In this document: positions 11,288 to 21,721 of the stretch, piece after piece | How the letters are laid out: every line of letters starts with the position of its first letter | How positions within the stretch are numbered: the stretch's first letter is position 1 | Origin: Perognathus longimembris pacificus | Taxonomy: Eukaryota > Chordata > Mammalia > Rodentia > Heteromyidae | Assembly: GCF_023159225.1 (NCBI RefSeq) | Contig: NC_063172.1 | Span: 60,632,828-60,696,827, forward strand | Direction of reading: 5' to 3' | Length of the DNA stretch: 64,000 nucleotides | The notes under the pieces: model-generated | What the model saw: only the letters and a program-made list of their open reading frames with translations | The model's database searches: none | What the model was told of the DNA's origin: nothing | Translations under genes and position numbers: made by a program

Positions 11288-11759
11288 AATTATAAAACAT
11301 GCAAAGAAACAAAAAAATTATAGCACCTTTCACAGAAGAAATTAACATCAATTGTCCCCACAGAAGTATATATTAGTAGACAGAGATTTAAATCAAGTGT
11401 TTGAATATGCTCAAATAAGTAAAGGAAATAACAGACAAATACTGAAGGAAATCAGAAAATAATGTATGAAGAAATGGAGAGTATCAGTAAAAAGAAATAG
11501 ATAGTATAATAACACCACTAGAAATTGTGAAACTAAAAAGTATAATAACTAAAATGAAAACCTCACTAAAGAATCTCAATAACAAATTTGGTCAGAAGAA
11601 GGAATCCACAAACTTAAAAATAACTCCATTGAAGTTATCCCCCTTAAGGAACACAAAGATAAAATTTTTAAAACTGAGGAACCTCTGGGACATCACCATG
11701 TGCATCATGGCAATCCCAGAGGAAAAGAAGTAAAAAAGTTCCAGCAATGGAACATTTAA
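11288..11759 (+). mobile_element. Ancient L1M-type LINE fragment (upstream/ORF1-side region)
   Basis: Diverged but ordered agreement with the part of old mammalian L1M elements lying upstream of ORF2: a TAGACAGAGATTTAAATCA block, CTAAAAAGTATAATAACTAA, CACTAAAGAATCTCAATAAC and AACCTCTGGGACATCACC. The plus frame at 11527-11733 is a remnant. Subfamily not assigned. Confidence 0.6.
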
Positions 11760-12243
11760 ATGCATAGTATTATACAATTTCTAGGGTACTAAAATTAGTT
11801 GCAGTGATATCCGGGGTGAAACCACATGAAAGAAAGACAAAAGAAAAAGTGCATAATTGTACATGGTATTTTGAAAATAACAACAATGATAAACCACTTG
11901 TTTCCATAACTTGGAGTTCATTTCACTTAGCATTATTTTACATGTTCATATGACATAGCTATTGTATATATGTGTATTGGAACTAGGAAGGGAAGGAGAA
12001 TACCAAAATTGAGACAAGGGATAAAAAGACAAACCAATGCAACAGCAACACTGACAAAACCATATGGTATAAACCAACAGTACAACTCATGAAGGGGAGA
12101 GGGAAATGGGGAGGAAGGAGGTGAGGGCAAAATGAGGGAGAAAATAACCAGTTGGATAAGAGTGTACTCACTGCCTTATGTATGAAACTGTAACCCCTCC
12201 TCTATACATCACTTTAACACTGAAGAAATAAAAAATTAATATT
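11760..12243 (+). mobile_element. L1 3' end with 5' inversion (twin-priming structure)
   Basis: The left part (11760 to about 11966) is L1 3' UTR in antisense order (TGATAAACCACTTGTTTCC, TTGGAGTTCATTTCACTTAG, ACATAGCTATTG). From about 11967 the sequence switches abruptly to sense L1 3' UTR (TATATATGTGTATTGGAAC, GGAATACCAAAATTGAGA by analogy, TATGAAACTGTAACCCCT) and ends in an A-rich tail near 12230. The inverted segment begins where the sense segment begins, with a small overlap. That is the expected signature of twin priming. Confidence 0.8.
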
Positions 12244-12244
12244 C

Positions 12245-12560
12245 ATAATATACAAGGAGCTAAAAAATAAAAAAAACTTAATCTAATTAGTAAATAGCCC
12301 AAATGAATTGAATAGACAGTTCTCAGTAAAAGAAACACAGCCAATAAATAAAGAAATGTCAACATCCTTTTTCATAAGGAAAATTCAGTTCAAAATGGCA
12401 TTGACTTCCATCTCACCTAATGCCATCTTGACAATAGAACTGCAATCATGAAGAAAACAAACAATGGACGCTGGTGAGGAGAAAGAACCTAGTACAATGA
12501 AGGGAGAGAGTTTGAAGTGAAGGGTTTGTAACTTCACAGTAAATATTCATCCATTCCTTC
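12245..12560 (+). mobile_element. Ancient L1 ORF2 C-terminal fragment
   Basis: Sense wording of the L1 ORF2 3' region, heavily decayed: TATACAAGGAGCTAAAAAAT, GAATTGAATAGACAGTTCTC, CCATCTCACCTAATGCCATC and GGACGCTGGTGAGGAGA. With the L1M piece at 11288-11759 it may be one ancient element split by the twin-primed insertion and an internal deletion. Confidence 0.65.
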
Positions 12561-12649
12561 ACTCTTTGAAATTAAAAAAAAAAACACATAGTATTTAAAA
12601 AGTCTAATTTAAAAAATTGGGGGATATCAATTATTTTTAAATTGTTTTA

Positions 12650-13345
12650 AACTTACCTTTAAGTACTTGTACAAAGAAGGTGCCATTTAAAAAAGCAGTT
12701 TATGAATAAATGCATTTTGGTCAGTATCATCCCCTTCAACATTTTATCCCCCCTTCAACCCACCCCTTCTCTTATTTTTCTTAATTTTGTGGTACATACA
12801 CTAAAGTGTATATACTGCATTCTCCTCCCCTTCTCTCTTCATTCATCTACCCTTGCCCCCTACCCTTGTATTTACCCATTTCCTGCTGGTGATTTTGCTA
12901 GGCTTTGACCTATACTTTCTAAATGATTACACTACTGAGCTTTCCATAAAGTCTCTTAGACTTCGGTTAATTCATTCATTACAAACCAGCCAACATACTT
13001 ACTTATAGGTCTATAGGTACATTCTATCCACCACAAATGAGAGAAACCATGAAAACTTTGTTTCTTCAGGTCTTACTTCACACACACACACACACACACA
13101 CACACGATATATATGTATCACATATATATGTATGTGTGTGATATATTATATATATATGTGATGAACAGGGAGGTTACAGTTACATAAGTAAGGTAATGAG
13201 TACATTTCTTTTTAATCACTGTTAATTGCTCACTTAATATATATTTGAAATCTTTGTGTTTCCTTATGAATGGCACAATATCATTCTTTCTAATCAATGA
13301 GTAAAATTCCATTGTGCATATAAACCACATTTTCTTGATCCATTT
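12650..13345 (-). mobile_element. Older L1 with a second 3' UTR type, interrupted
   Basis: Antisense L1 whose 3' UTR differs from the common type: TAAGTACTTGTACAAAGAAG, CAGTTTATGAATAAATGCAT, TGGTCAGTATCATCCCC and TCTCTTAGACTTCGGTTAAT. Related copies lie at 28685 and 46262. ORF2 C-terminal antisense wording resumes at 13226 (CAATATCATTCTTTCTAATC, AAATTCCATTGTGC) after a nested insertion at 13076-13225. Confidence 0.75.
13076..13225 (-). mobile_element. Nested L1 3' end with CA/TATG microsatellite
   Basis: A (CA)n run (13080-13105) and a TATATG-rich palindromic tract lead into the common L1 terminus (GAACAGGGAGGTTACAG, GTAAGGTAATGAGTACATTT). Older ORF2 sequence flanks it on both sides, so this tail is the younger insertion. 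The microsatellite lies on its 3' tail side. Confidence 0.75.
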
Positions 13346-14190
13346 ACCCATTGTGCTTATTCAAAACATAAGCACAAATATAAGATCCTTCAGCTATGAT
13401 ATTTAGTCTCAAATATGCACACAAAAGAGTTGATACTGTTGAGAAAAATTTTTCTATATCCCATCAATAAATTTTCTATTTTTGAGGAAAATCTGTTTAC
13501 AAGTACCAGTAGTTTGACCAAAGATAAATTGATTTTTATCAAGTTCAGAGTATATCTCTATTTGTTAAATTTCTGGACTTTCATTTACCTCCAGCAAAGG
13601 GACAATGGTACAAGACAATTATCTTCCTCATATTATTGTGCTATAAATGCCTATGACTAACATTGCATGACAAATATGAAAGTAAATATGAATAATGGTT
13701 CAGATTCAATGTGGGGGGCATAATTCTATTTTACTGACCACAGGATTATTTAGATACATATTTTAAGAATATCCCCTTTAAGAAGGAGATATGTAAGAGT
13801 TCAACAAGGTACAGTGATAAAACTATGGTTGTCAGAGATCCTGGAAACCTAACATGTGGGCTATTTCAAAAGTGTATTTAGACAAAAAAATAATAGGAGA
13901 GACTTTTGGATAACTAACTAGACTGATGAGATTTATGAAAAGGAAATTTCAACACAGTTCTTAGAGTTGTAAAATAAAAGAGAGATAACTACCTATGTTT
14001 ATGAAGAAACACGCAGGTATTCCTTCAACATCAAGCCTCTATTTAGTAGGGCCAACCCTACCTGACTCACTGTGGGTTCCAGTGTGACAAATCATTGCTG
14101 AATAACCCTCAGCAGCAGGAACTGCAGATACTCGGATGCTCTGAATCCAAATTAAAAAAGAAAAAGAAAGCTTATTGAAATCATTATCAA
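13346..14190. other. Anonymous AT-rich DNA
   Basis: No gene or repeat recognised; the 81-codon plus frame at 13415-13660 has no domain. Confidence 0.4.
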
Positions 14191-14191
14191 A

Positions 14192-14213
14192 ATGTGTGTG
14201 TGTGTGTGTGTGT
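14192..14213. repeat. (TG)n microsatellite
   Basis: About 11 TG units. Confidence 0.95.
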
Positions 14214-14803
14214 TTGTAAATCCATGAACATAGTTTGAGAAAAGGAACAAGATTCTATCCCTCTTACCTTCTTATCCGATTCTTATCCATAGTTCACGTG
14301 GATTTCCTTTGCTAAGGCAACTTGTCATTTTAGCATCCTTGGTTTAATCATTAGAAGTATAATAACCAAAATTTCAGTCTTTTCCTCTTCAACTTTCTAA
14401 AATTGGGCTAAGATACTGGCTGATATTCACATTTTCTTCAGTTCTGAAAGACAGACTGTACTCATCTGAATGGTGAAAATGTCACTCACTAATAAAGTAC
14501 ATTAGCCAATCACATTTTTAAAAGATTGGAAGAGATGTTTTCTTGTGCTTCCACAAAAAAATATTAAAATAAAGACACCCATTCAAAGTAATGCCAATAG
14601 TTATTAGATAACTTCTACATTTGAATTAATAAACAAAGGTTTAAATGCATATGGAAATGTGTGTATAAATATATAAAATACATTTTGCCATATAAGAATT
14701 TCAGCCTAAAAATATAAAGGAAAGAAAATTTGCAATTCAAAGGAGCCCACACTATGTCAAGAAAATCAAAATTTGTAGGGTTATCTCCCTGGAAAGCAAG
14801 TGT
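14214..14803. other. Anonymous AT-rich DNA
   Basis: No recognisable feature. Confidence 0.4.
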
Positions 14804-14838
14804 AAAAAAAAAAAAAAAAAGAAGAAAGAAAGAAAGAT
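14804..14838. repeat. Poly-A followed by GAAA repeats
   Basis: About 17 A then GAAGAAAGAAAGAAAGA. It resembles a retroposon tail, but no retroposon body was recognised beside it. Confidence 0.9.
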
Positions 14839-17519
14839 AATTGCATTGCAATTCAAGTTCCAAAGCACAAAACTCTATCTAGAAAATCACAGCCATCATG
14901 TGCATGAATAAAAATTTGCTATTGCTGAGAGACTATGATTAAAAAAAATAAAGTAATATCAGGGAGAATATTGAAACTGACAGTCCAAATACAGGAAGAA
15001 GTTAACTGATTCTTCTAATCTCTTAGGAGATACCGTCAAGGTTGAAAATGTGTTCCTTTGGTTACTTTTCCTAGAAAAAATAGGAAAAGGAAAGATTCTG
15101 GGGGAATATAACTTTAAGGAAACCATGGAAATAAGCACTCTTGGGTCTGAAACCAATCAAGTCTGGCTTAATAGGAAACAGGCTTTAGAAAAATGTAATA
15201 TTCTCTCTCTCTTTTTTTTCATGAGAGATCTGTATTTTTGCTATGAACAAATGTTTTTCTTATTTTAATCTAGTATGAGAAGTTGTAGAAGAGAGAGGTT
15301 GCCAGAAAAGAAAGGGTGTGATCCTCATATATATGTCTGTATCTGATCATCACCACCACCTCGCAAAGATTTACACAGAGTCACAGAGACAGAGGCAGAG
15401 AGAGACAGAGACAACTAAAGATGGTAATTCCTAGGCTTGCAAAGGAATTTATGAGAAAACAGAGTTTCACATTGCCTCCGATCCTGTTTTCATGTTGGGA
15501 TATTGACTCTTATAAAACCAGGATATGGGCAAGACCAGGTACCATCATGTAGCAATAAAGGTGTCCAGGACCTTAGAAATGGACAAAGATAATATGAAAA
15601 AGGAGATGTTGATACATGGTATGCAGCTCCAACATTCAGAATGGACAGAGATAGGAAAGCACAGTAAGCAGGTCGTTGCTAAAGCAATTTACATTTTGCT
15701 AACTCAGCTTGGGTACCTTTCCTGAGTCTCTGTTCTGCAACTGGGCAGTATGATAGTGATGTCTCTGTTGTGTGTGCCATAAAATCTATTCCCAGATGAT
15801 CTTTACAGCATGGAAGAATCGACCAGATAGGTGAGGAGATGGAGTATCCTCTTCCAGGCTTCATCTTCAGGAAGGATCTGAGTGAAGCCTACAAGTCTCA
15901 TTTTCAATATATTCTTCCAATGATCTTCGCACACAGCAAAGAGAACCACAGTACAGCCACAGAATTGTACTGAGACAATTCTCATTTAGAAGCCCAGCAC
16001 ACATCAGTCCTTTCCTGTGAAGGCAAAAGCTTGGCAAGTAGATGAATTTCCCCATCCTTAATGGTTTCATAGATCCAGTTCTCCTGGTTGTATGACAATC
16101 TTTTCAGTATATATTATCATCAATTGTCTATCACAGACAGTATATATTTCAGTTAAAGATGCTGATCATTTTAGGCATGGCCGAATATTCACAGGAGATA
16201 AATTTGGTCCTAAATATGTGAACTGTTATATAAAAATATCTTACTGATGTAGGAGAAAGTTAATCTTTGTAGGGGGTCTTTATTCACCTACTAATCCACA
16301 CAGTTCAAGTTTGAATTTTTGAAAGTGCACAAACATTATTTTACGCTTTTTGTATTATTTCCTTTCATGATTAGAAATCCCTAAAATCCAGAGGTTTACT
16401 TCTGATTCCTTAATCATTATTATAACAATAAACATTTGCTATTGTGTGGTATATTAGTAAACCTAGTTTTTATTTTGTAGTGTTTAAGTACTATTAATTT
16501 TTGGTTCACATGACCAATACTATTTAAATGTCTTTATACAACCCAATATTTATACTTGGTGCCCAATAAATATTTGACTCCTTTCTGTCCTTACAATCAC
16601 ATATTTTACTCTCCCTAATTCTCATCCTCACAATCACATATTTTACCCCTCCTAATTCTCATTGTATGAATTACTCTTAACTACAACATTCCAATTTTGT
16701 TGTTTATGTTCTAGAATAGAATTGTTAAAGTAAATCTTTGCTCAACTATTTACATTGCCACTGACAATTAAATTATATCAAATCTTAGCTTCTATAGCAT
16801 AAACCCTGCACCATCAGATCAAAACAAACTTCCCTAGTTATTTTTAAGAAGTTGATCTCTAGAAGACAAGGTGTGGGCTTTGTGGCTAACCAAGGAAGTG
16901 TGTTGCAAGGAAGATAGGTAAGCTCTGGTAGGAAGAATGTGCGATGCTTGAGGAAACTAGTGTGGCCAAGAAGGGCCTCTAGAGATTCGCTCTGTCTTCT
17001 CATCCGACTACCCAGTTTTCTGCTATGGAAAAGTCCCTTAACCACAGGTAACTAAATGTAGGTAAGTATGTCAGATTCTAATCTCCTCAGGTAGATTGCA
17101 GATAAGACAAAGTATGTTGTCATTTTACAAAAATGTTGTATAGAAATAAGACATTGAGTGTCATACTTTTTAGTATCCTCAAGTAGCAAAATTACCAAAC
17201 CTAATTCCAACTATTTCCATTTCCTTCAGTGATTTCCCAGGCAAACCAAGGTTGAGGAACTCGCTACATTTTCTTTGCTTTCCACTGTTTGAATTCATTT
17301 TTAACTTGTTACTTGTGTACACATATGTTGGTTTGTATAATTAGCTCCACAGTCCATGATGGACTTGGAAATGTTCAACTGAGTGAAGTAATTCAGGTTC
17401 GGAGAGATAAAAAGTGCTCATGTTTTCTCTCATGTATAGAAGTTACACCTAAAATATACACACCTATGAAAACATACATAGGGCCCTATGCATATATACA
17501 CAATCAAACTGACTAAACT
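14839..17519. other. Anonymous DNA, no gene called
   Basis: About 2.7 kb without an identifiable repeat. 15,500-16,100 is richer in GC and has several overlapping 60-67-codon frames (15525-15725 plus; 15679-15864, 15803-15985 and 15867-16070 minus), discussed as a finding. A GAGACAGAG-rich purine run lies near 15378-15412. A short sequence repeats once at about 16597-16655 (CACATATTTTAC, then TCCTAATTCTCAT), a small local tandem duplication. Confidence 0.4.
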
Positions 17520-17838
17520 AAGATATACAAGGGAAGGGATTCCATGCTGTGGCCACTTTAAACAGACAACAGATAACAAAATAAATATCAAAAAGGTAAA
17601 GTATGTCTTGTCCGAGGGAAATGCTGGCAAAGGAAGTTAGGAGAAAAGGAGAAAGGGTAGGTGAATATAATCATGCTATTCATTGTACATGTGTTAGAGT
17701 AAAAATAGAAAACTTAAGATGAGTGAGGATGGGATAAATGGGAGGCGAGGAAGAAAGATTAAATGGGTGAAAATGGGCATGTTAAATTGGAACCCTATTT
17801 TACAACTATTTGAAGATAACAAAAAGTAAGGGAGAAAA
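17520..17838 (+). mobile_element. Old rodent L1 3' UTR fragment
   Basis: Purine-rich L1 3' UTR wording followed by ATGCTATTCATTGTACATGT and AACCCTATTTTACAACTATT, then an A-rich end. This pattern is like old rodent L1 (Lx-like) 3' ends. Similar blocks recur at 59060-59695. Confidence 0.5.
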
Positions 17839-18059
17839 ATATATTTAAAATCATTAAATTATAAAAGTAATCAAGACAGTCTAAGCCACTGAAAGCCTAA
17901 TGTTTCAATGCTTATTTGTTTTAGACAATCGTACAAAAATCTCCCAAACATCTGATACGGACAGTAGTTAAATGAGCTGAAATAATGTATACAGTGAAAT
18001 ATAGCTAAACATGATTCATCACCGACAATATCCATACAGTTTCCCTTGCATAATGAGAC

Positions 18060-18440
18060 CCACTTCCTTTCCAACCTTAACTGCTCACTTTCCTAATCCC
18101 TGGGAACCACTAATCTTGTCTCCATAATTGTTTTGTCTTAGAACATAATCCCATTTAGAGTATAAAGAGTATAAATGTAGGTGTGGATACTGGCTTTTTA
18201 GCACAACACCTGTGTCAATAATTTGTTCCTTTCTATTACTACGTAGTATTCCATGAAATATAGGCATTAATCTTTACTTAGCTATCCATCCATTGTAGAA
18301 CATTTGGATTGTTCCTATTTGGGAAGATTATAAAGATTGGAAATCATTATGAGCAAAATTTTATGAAGATATAATTTTTCATTTCCTGGCTTAAATATCT
18401 AAATTTGAAATTTTAGTTATATCTAAATTTAACAAAATGA
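18060..18440 (-). mobile_element. Ancient L1M 3' region (antisense)
   Basis: Ordered blocks of old mammalian L1 3' regions in antisense: CTGGGAACCACTAATCTTGT, TAGTATTCCATGAAATATAG, CCATCCATTGTAGAACATTT and GGATTGTTCCTATTTGGGAA. Strongly diverged. Confidence 0.75.
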
Positions 18441-18699
18441 ACACAAGAATGTGTGCTGTTACAAAAACTAATGAAAAGCTTAAAGAAGATTTGAAATGCA
18501 TATCTTGTTCACAGCATAGAAAATATGTGAATTAATATAAAAGGTTAGCACATCTATGAAAATATCTAAATGTATTGTATATGTATCAATGAAATAGTGC
18601 TTATAGATATGTACATATGCAATCTGTTAAATAATATTTCATAGATGTAAAAAACTATTTTATAGTTGATGTTAGAAGATGAAAGAATTAACACTCCTA
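18441..18699. other. Anonymous AT-rich DNA
   Basis: Very AT-rich with no recognisable feature. Confidence 0.4.
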
Positions 18700-19010
18700 A
18701 AATATTTTTATATCTTTATTGTAAAAGTGATGAGCAGAGGGATAACAGTTTCATAAGTAAGGTAATGAGTACATTTACTTTTAAACACTGTTATCCTCTC
18801 CCTCATTTTTTCCCTCTTACCCTTCCCTAATTCCCTTTCCTGAAAGTTGTATAGTTACAAAGTGTCTAGTGAGTATCAGTGTTGCATTAGTTCATCTTTT
18901 GTCCTGCTGTTTCTGTGATTCCCTTTCCCCTCCACAGATCTGATAAACTTATATACAATACAAAGGCTACAGAAAACTAAAACAAAAATTGAAATAACAG
19001 AGCAGTCATT
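18700..19010 (-). mobile_element. L1 3' UTR fragment (antisense)
   Basis: The common L1 terminus and 3' UTR in antisense: CTTTATTGTAAAAGTGATGA, TTTCATAAGTAAGGTAATGA, TTATCCTCTCCCTCATTTTT, GTCTAGTGAGTATCAGTGTT and TTCCCTTTCCCCTCCACAG. No coding part. Confidence 0.82.
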
Positions 19011-19493
19011 GAAAGACCTGGCCCCTTCAGCTAAAATGCAAAAACTTTCTTCATACATTATTTCAAATATTATGTAAATTTACATCCAAGTTATATATAA
19101 AAGGTACATATGAAACAAATCAATTTTGAGTTCAGACTTGGACTTTTCCCCCATGATACCTCATCATCTATTCAGAATTCTGAAATGTTTTAGAATTTTA
19201 AAAAGCTTAGAACCTGAAATCTTATGGTCTCATAAATTTTGGGTAAGATCTGCTCAAGCCATATCTGATTCAAGTCATTGTGGAATCTATTCATTGTCTC
19301 TTTTCATTTTGATTTTGAGTTGCCCCTTTTGTCATATAACAGGAAATATCTGAATATATTCAATATTTTTAATATCATGTTAGTTGACACTAGACCTGTT
19401 TAACTCTTCTATTTGATCAAGCGGTTGCACTGTTTAAATCTACTATGTATTTTCTGGAAGAACTCTCCAGCTCAGAGTCCTGGGCTATAAGAA
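19011..19493. other. Anonymous DNA flanking an L1 insertion
   Basis: No repeat recognised. This sequence and 20327 onward were contiguous before the L1 insertion at 19506. Confidence 0.5.
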
Positions 19494-19505
19494 ATGGTTG
19501 GGTAT

Positions 19506-20314
19506 GTTTTTTTCAAATTTTTATTATCAAACTGATGTACAGAGAGGTTACAGTTTCATACCTTAGGCATTGGATACATTTCTTCTACTGTTTGTTACCT
19601 TGTCCCTCATACTCCCCTCCCACCTCCCCCTTTCCCTTCCCCCCCCTGAGGTGTTCAGTTCATTTTCACCAAACAGTTTTGCAAGTATTGCTTTTGTAGT
19701 TGTTTGTCTTTTTTTCCCTGTGTCTCTCAATTTTGGTATTCCCTTTCAATTTCCTGCTTCTAATACCAGTATACACGGTTTCCAATATACTCAGATAAGA
19801 TTACAGAGATAGTGTAGGTACAACCACAGGAAGGTGATACAAGAACCTCATCAATAATAGAAGCTACAGATACAGATGGGATGTTGAAAGTAGTTACAAC
19901 TGTGATATAACAATCGTTTCCATAACATGGAGTTCATTTTACTTAGGATTATCTTATGTGTTCATAAGGGCATAGCTATTAGGCTCTTGTGATCCTCTGC
20001 TGTGACTTGCCTAAACCTGTGCTAATTATTCCCTGTGAGGGAGACCATAGAGTCCATGTTTCTTTGGGTCTGGCTCACTTCACTTAGTATAATTTTTTCC
20101 AAGTCCTTCCATTTCCTTACAAATGGGGCAATGTCATTCTTTCTGATAGAGGCATAAAATTCCATTGTGTATATGTACCACATTTTCCTGATCCATTCGT
20201 CTACTGAGGGGCATCTGGGTTGGTTCCAGATTCTAGCTATGACAAATTGCGCTGAAATGAACATTGTTGTGCTGGTGGCATTACTTGATTTTGTTTGTGG
20301 TCTTTTGGATAGAT
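19506..20314 (-). mobile_element. 5'-truncated L1 with exact 12-bp target duplication
   Basis: A well-preserved antisense L1: 3' terminus at 19506, 3' UTR to about 20022, then the last ORF2 codons. A minus-strand frame at 20022-20333 reads WIRKMWYIYTMEFYASIRKN and ends at the usual stop. The insertion is bounded by ATGGTTGGGTAT at 19494-19505 and 20315-20326, which fixes both edges. The 5' truncation falls within ORF2. Confidence 0.93.
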
Positions 20315-20326
20315 ATGGTTGGGTAT

Positions 20327-21709
20327 TTTTCATTGACCTATCTGGGTTCTTACATGAACACTTCTGTCAGGATGTTGGGCCCCCATTGCCACCCACTCTG
20401 GCCTTCTGCTGCTTTTTCCTTGATAGCCTGGCCAGTAAATTGAAGCCATTCTTGTTTTCTTTGTTTCAATGTCTATTCTTCTCAGTTGAATAGGTTGAAA
20501 AGCTCTTCTCAGTCCAGCCTGTATCAGAGATAAAAATGAGCACCATGCAACTTATCAGTTATCCGAGTTCAAAGATCCCTAGACAGTCCACTTTTTATTT
20601 TCCACATTTCAAAATTCTTTTACGATTATGTAGTGAATTATATCAAGAGTATCTACTTGTATTTAAAAGGAAGGAAAAGGAAAAAGGAAGTCTATTAAAG
20701 TTCTGTCCTTATATCTGCTTTGTATTCTCAGGGACAGCAGCATAAGAAACAATTTATCTTTTCTATATTTTTGTCTATGCTCTCAGTTATTGAATCCAGA
20801 TATGACTGGCAGGTTCATAGCTCTGAATATCTAGACTAACAAAAGGAATATTGAAAGAGCAAGGGATCCTGTAAAAACTATTTTTGGTGACATGAATACA
20901 CATTCTATTATATAGGAACTGTACAAAGCATAACTAAGCCAATATTTTAAATATGCATACATACAGAGACACAGATAATTCTTGATTTCAGAAACTTTGA
21001 GAAGACAAGGCATGTGTTTTAACACCAGCTATTCATTTTTTTTCCATTATAAACGTGGAAAGGTTTGTCATCTGACCAGTCAGAGGATTTCCTTTGTCAG
21101 TCAGCAACAAAAAAGGTTTGTAAACTGTTGGAATTTAAGATTTGAAGTTTTAAGTGGAAAACAAGAATATTTACTTTTATAACCTTCTACACACTCCTAA
21201 AAGCCACGTTGTAATCTTTCATTGCACTTGAAAACTATCCACTCATTTTTTATTAAACAAGCACTGAATTCTTATTGTTCCCCAAGTGTTGTACCTAGGA
21301 CTAACAGGATAGCAACAGCAATGCAATGGACACATCTGTGGCTTTTAGGTTACATTACTGCCAAACATTTAGCAGAGTGCCCTGTGCTTCCTATAAGCAC
21401 CCTTCACTCGTACTATTTTAATGAGTAAACTTTCTCTTCTACTTTGTACAAATACAGAAGGACACCTGACTTCTTAAATTCCTAACTCTACTCTGTACAT
21501 CCATTCTGTTGTTGCTTTACATTCTCTATCTCCCAGTTAATCAAAAATTAATCATCACTGGATTATATGGCCATGTTCACACTTGCTTACATCCTCTATT
21601 CTCCTTGTTTTCTAAACATTATGTAATAATTTTCTATGTTTAGTTCTTGTTTTTGTTCTCATGTGACTATCCAACCAATATCCTGACCTCGAATGTTTTT
21701 CCATTCACT
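20327..21709. other. Anonymous DNA
   Basis: About 1.4 kb between two L1 insertions, with no recognisable repeat or gene. Short frames (for example 20536-20745, 21222-21428) lack domains. Confidence 0.4.
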
Positions 21710-21721
21710 AGAAAAGTATTT

